Shown piece by piece: positions 60,113 to 64,000 of a stretch of DNA of 64,000 bases (positions are counted from its first letter, which is position 1; every line of letters starts with the position of its first letter). This DNA comes from Cymbomonas tetramitiformis (Eukaryota > Chlorophyta > Pyramimonadophyceae > Pyramimonadales > Pyramimonadaceae), in assembly GCA_001247695.2 (NCBI GenBank), contig LGRX02027855.1:1-64000 (forward strand). Direction: 5' to 3'. The translations under genes and the position numbers were made by a program. The notes beneath the pieces are model-generated. The model was not told where the DNA came from, did not search any database, and was given only the letters and a program-made list of their open reading frames with translations.

Positions 60113-63040
60113 CCTGACACCTTAGGGGCTGTCATCACATTCTTTCGGCGGAAGCTATAACACATCGTATTATCTTGTATATAGCTTCACAGTTTCACGG
60201 TTGACATATGCGAGCGTAGCACCCGGCTTGTAGTGCTTCACTGTGTGTTTGTTTTCACAGCAACTACTAAAGAAAAGAGGCAGCTGAAATCGTGTTAGTA
60301 GAGGTTACCTCTCGAGCATTCCTCTCTTACAGCAAATCTGACGTTGCAGATATAATAGATGTACAGAGGCAATGGCAGGACACTCAGTGGAAGGCAAAAT
60401 ATAACATAATAAAATACGATATATGTTTTATTAGGGGTTCGGTTTGCCGAACTGAGCTGCCGAAAGGAACGGGTCCATCGAACCGGGACAACGGAACTGC
60501 AAGTGACAATCACAGTGAGGAGGACACGCAAGGGGCACCACTGACTGTCACAGTGACACAAAGTCAGGCCCGGCATGACTCTCGTCTGCTCCAAAAGTTT
60601 GTAGTTCACTATGCCACCAGCAGGGTCGCCTAAATCCGAGGAAAGTTTCGCATGGTGGTATGTTAGAGTGACCCAGGAAACCAACATCACCATCGCCACC
60701 GGGTCTACTCCCGTCGTCAAATTCTCAAATACATACGAGTATATCAAAAATCCACTATAACACTATGTTTATTTATTAAGTATCAAGTCCTTAAGTATGG
60801 TAAAGGTCCTTAAGTATGCTAACCCGTAACCGGTTTTAACCGCGGCGGCCAAAAAAGGTATAAACCGGGGTTTAAACCGCAGGTGCTCCGGGTTTATGCC
60901 GGCTTAGGGCGGTACGACAGCTGCCACAGAGTGGCAGGCAACTGAAGGACAAGGCGTGCGGATAATATTACCAAGTGAGGGCTGGCGGCTTGCGCCGCCA
61001 AGTTATTACGAAGGGAAGATTGTCTGAGAGTCAAGCGCAGGTCGCAGTGTCATCGTCATAACGCGTGACACCGCGACCGCGACACTACGATGCGAGGTGA
61101 GTGCAACGAGGAGTCACTAATACTAGATACTACTATAGGGTACGTAATATTGTACTCTCCATGAGAAGTCCGTGAAGACGCGGTAGTCGATAAGATGACG
61201 AATCTTTGGTGACCGGTACGTCCGGCGAGACGGAAATTAGGAACTCCAAAAAGAAAATGCCACCAAAAGAAGTGGTGACCCGTAACCTGATGAGAAGTGT
61301 GATTCTCGGGCTGGTGGGGGATATATATATATATATATATAGGCACTGTCAGGGTTATGACCGATGACACATGTGTCATACGTGTCATACCTGTCAGACA
61401 TGTCATACCATGTCATGTCATGTCGAGTCATGTCATATATTATAATGACAGACAGTCGTCAGTACGGTCGACTATGACTGTACATGTCATCGAGATGATA
61501 AGTCACATCATCTGTCATTTATTCAAGGAAAGACTTGAATGACACCTATCATCGAGAGGCCGTATGTCGGACTCGAGAATGGCGAAGCAAGATGCTATCT
61601 TGAAGTACCGAACGGTTCGGAGAAGAAATCATCTTCGCTTCTAGCATGTGCGGAACAAGCATGCGAGTATCATATGGCGAACGCATCATTCGTTCTGCCG
61701 ATACTAGTCGTTCAACCAATGCCTCGGGTTCACAACCCAATAGCGGTATCATCTGTGAGATGGGAGGCATTCGGTATAGATGAGGTAGCGTTGTGCTACA
61801 GCAGTATCTTCGGACGAAGTCTGCACTCATCACCCGCTCATAAGCTGTGCGCGTATTACTGTTCAATAACACCTGCGCTATCTTATTATATCATATATAT
61901 CTTAAGGTTCGCTTGTGCGTCCTTATCAGTTGGTATTCTATCGTCAAGGCGAGAAACGAGAACTCTGGTGTGAGTGCAGCATAGATATCAAAATTTTTGT
62001 GTATGCAGGTTGCGGAGCGCAAATCATATCTGGCGACGCAATCGCATAAGCACTGATATCTGATATACTGCATATACTGATCGCTGCAAAAGCGAAGATA
62101 GTGCGCGAGGATACATCGTCGCATTCGCAGATCGTACAAAACAGCTGAGCGTCATCTATACTGCGCGAAAAGGTGTGCATGCGGCATACAAATGCACTGC
62201 GATCACATATGCGCGCAGAAGCGATATGCAGCTGTAAGAAATGTATGCACGGCGATCATATGTACGCGCAGAAATGATTCGCAGCTGTAAGAAATTCGCA
62301 GTATGAGATGCGGACACGACAATCATCAGCGGAATCATGATCCGCGCGAAAATTAGCATTCGTATCATATGCTATGCATACGGCGACAAGATGTGCTTTT
62401 ATCAGCAGCGCGCACATCGCGATTTTCATGATCGCAAATAAATCACTTGCAGCGCACGACAATTATTTTGCAGTTTTATGATGACGATGTCAATATGCAA
62501 AATGTCATCAACGCACCATCGTTATTGATAGTTGCAATAATCATCTGCGCATCATATGCGCGCGTCACGATATCCTTTGCAAAATATGTGTATACTCACT
62601 GGGATAATCATGAACGGACGCATGATGACAATATATTGCAGCATGCTACACAATACGCTATGCTTGCTGAGATATTGCAATTTATTCACTGTCAGATTTG
62701 TATACTAACTTGCAAATATGAGTGTGAACTGCATAAATGCTGTGTGAATAGCTTACACACACGTACATGCTCAACATGACAGATCATGAATACTCAGCAA
62801 CAACATAATAGTGTGTGCTTCATTCGAGTGTGCGGAGATAATAATGACTGCAGCACCACACACACATACACACATATACTTGACTTGCAGTATACACCAT
62901 CATGAAGTATATAATGAGTGCATGCAGCACATATGCATTACACTACATATACATTATATACTGAGTGACTGCAACACTGTGAATTGTGCATGCATCATTA
63001 ATACAGCTTGAACACGGTAACAGCTGTAATATATATTACC
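60113..63040. other. Gene-poor AT-rich region
   Basis: No supportable gene on either strand. It contains inverted GGTTTAAACC-like motifs at ~60825-60900, a (TA)n run at 61321-61341 and GTCAT repeats at 61375-61440. A two-copy tandem repeat of ~70 bp (GCGATCA(C/T)ATATG-type, ending GCAGCTGTAAGAAAT) lies at about 62185-62300. Short ORFs here show no domain features. Confidence 0.45.
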
Positions 63041-63240
63041 AGTTTGATCATGATAACAACTGGAATATTAGCATCACATCACAATACATTATACATTGCA
63101 CAAGGCATATTGCAGTGCATGTTAGCTATATTGGAATCATGTAAGTGTAAGGTGCCTGAAGGTGATCTTAACACCATAATTAGCTCGACATGCTCTGACG
63201 AAGGATTTGGGATGAGCATGATCGTTCTATGGTGGATCAC
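63041..63240. repeat. ~200-bp direct duplication, unit 1
   Basis: From GATCATGATAACAACTGGAA to TTCTATGGTGGATCAC. It recurs at 63799-64000 in the same orientation with scattered differences (landmarks TTGCACAAG, ACCATAATTAGCTCG, GTTCTATGGTGGAT). The second unit runs off the window. Confidence 0.8.
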
Positions 63241-63798
63241 TGAATGGAATGCTCACCGGAGCTACATGTAAAATAAATCAAGCAACTCATTATTGTAAAT
63301 GAGAGTATGCAAGATTACAATAACCACTAATCTGATATATATATCATGTTGGATTTATTCAGTACTTGGTATACAGATCATCCTGCATGATGAATTATCT
63401 TGGTATATTGTAATACCATTATCACCTGTATACAAGTGTGTAGTAAAGTTCCACACACACACACCTACATGTACTAAATCAGCAAGTACCTGCGTAATGC
63501 ACACACCACTGACTATGGTATGTATAATGACATTCACTGACTCAGTAAGTGAAATGATCAACTATAATATCAACTATGTGTATGATAATATAGATACCAT
63601 CCAACAAACACATGTGCGTGTTGGATGTCAGTGATGGCGATAGTTAAGGTAACAGGATAAAACTACATGCTGAAGGGCTGGATGGAGAATATCTCCAGAC
63701 CTGAAGGCAGTATACGGTGTTCACAATGTAGCTGGTAACTGCTGAACACTGTCCATACCTTTTCATTATCTGATAAGGTAGCTGTCGCTAGCCTAGTT

Positions 63799-64000
63799 TG
63801 ATCACGCTAACAACTGGAACACTAGCGTCATATTGCAATATATTGAACATTGCACAAGCATATTGCAGTGCATGCTAAGTTATATTAGAACCCATATTAG
63901 CATAAGGTGCCTGAAAGTAATCTCAACACCATAATTAGCTCGTCATGTCCCGGTGGAGCCGAGATGCTCTTCGGATCACATGCACGTTCTATGGTGGATT
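63799..64000. repeat. ~200-bp direct duplication, unit 2 (cut by the window end)
   Basis: Direct copy of 63041-63240, offset 758 bp. The intervening 558 bp shows no gene. These may be two monomers of a longer tandem satellite or the terminal repeats of an element continuing to the right. Confidence 0.75.

Overview
The window is nuclear DNA from a eukaryote. It holds a multi-exon gene on each strand with GT-AG introns and consistent exon phases, a non-LTR retrotransposon with a microsatellite tail, copia-type LTR retrotransposons with target-site duplications, and terminal-inverted-repeat MITEs. The voltage-sensor style (arginine every third residue in an Ala/Gly-rich S4), the GC-rich short exons and the private minisatellites in introns suggest a unicellular alga or other marine protist. 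A prasinophyte-like green alga is possible, but the clade is a low-confidence guess. I see no bacterial operons, rRNA, tRNA genes or CRISPR arrays.

Layout. 1-3.65 kb: 3' part of a LINE-like retrotransposon whose protein carries an intact RNase H, a zinc finger and a C-terminal NPPF-type adenine-methyltransferase-like domain, abutting an inverted fragment of the same family. 3.65-5.64 kb: three small non-autonomous or hairpin elements (a TA-flanked MITE, a MITE with 8-bp target duplication, a 72-bp hairpin). About 6.8-34.8 kb: one very long plus-strand gene in many small exons. It reads as a Calx-beta domain, then a voltage-sensor block (S1-S4), a Lys-rich linker, two further membrane segments around an acidic domain, then a long run of alpha-helical exons and finally an IQ motif. 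At least 14 introns or intron-sized gaps in and around it carry their own tandem repeat. 35-39.3 kb: AT-rich, transposon-rich DNA, including an element bounded by inverted arrays of a ~30-bp repeat and a G-rich tract of GGGCCGAAGGCCCG palindromes.

40.27-46.89 kb, minus strand: a complete 13-exon gene for hydroxymethylglutaryl-CoA lyase (337 aa), reconstructed exon by exon with every phase matching. It has a possible N-terminal presequence and ends in Ser-Lys-Leu, a peroxisomal signal.

47.3-60.1 kb: nested transposons. A second copy of the 8-bp-TSD MITE lies beside a young gag-only LTR element (near-identical LTRs, TSD CCGGG). Next is a 5'-truncated minus-strand copy of the LINE, split by a 1.69-kb LTR mini-element (TSD TACTC) whose primer-binding site matches the anticodon arm of initiator tRNA-Met. 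Last is a 5'-truncated copia pol with one frameshift and one stop. The three LTR elements share the same hairpin plus GGTGGTG signature just before the 3' LTR, so they look like one lineage. 60.1-64 kb is AT-rich, without a supportable gene, and ends in a ~200-bp direct duplication.

Exon coordinates were read by eye from splice motifs and phase. Those of the lyase gene are the most secure. Those of the giant gene are partial, and exons are certainly missing.
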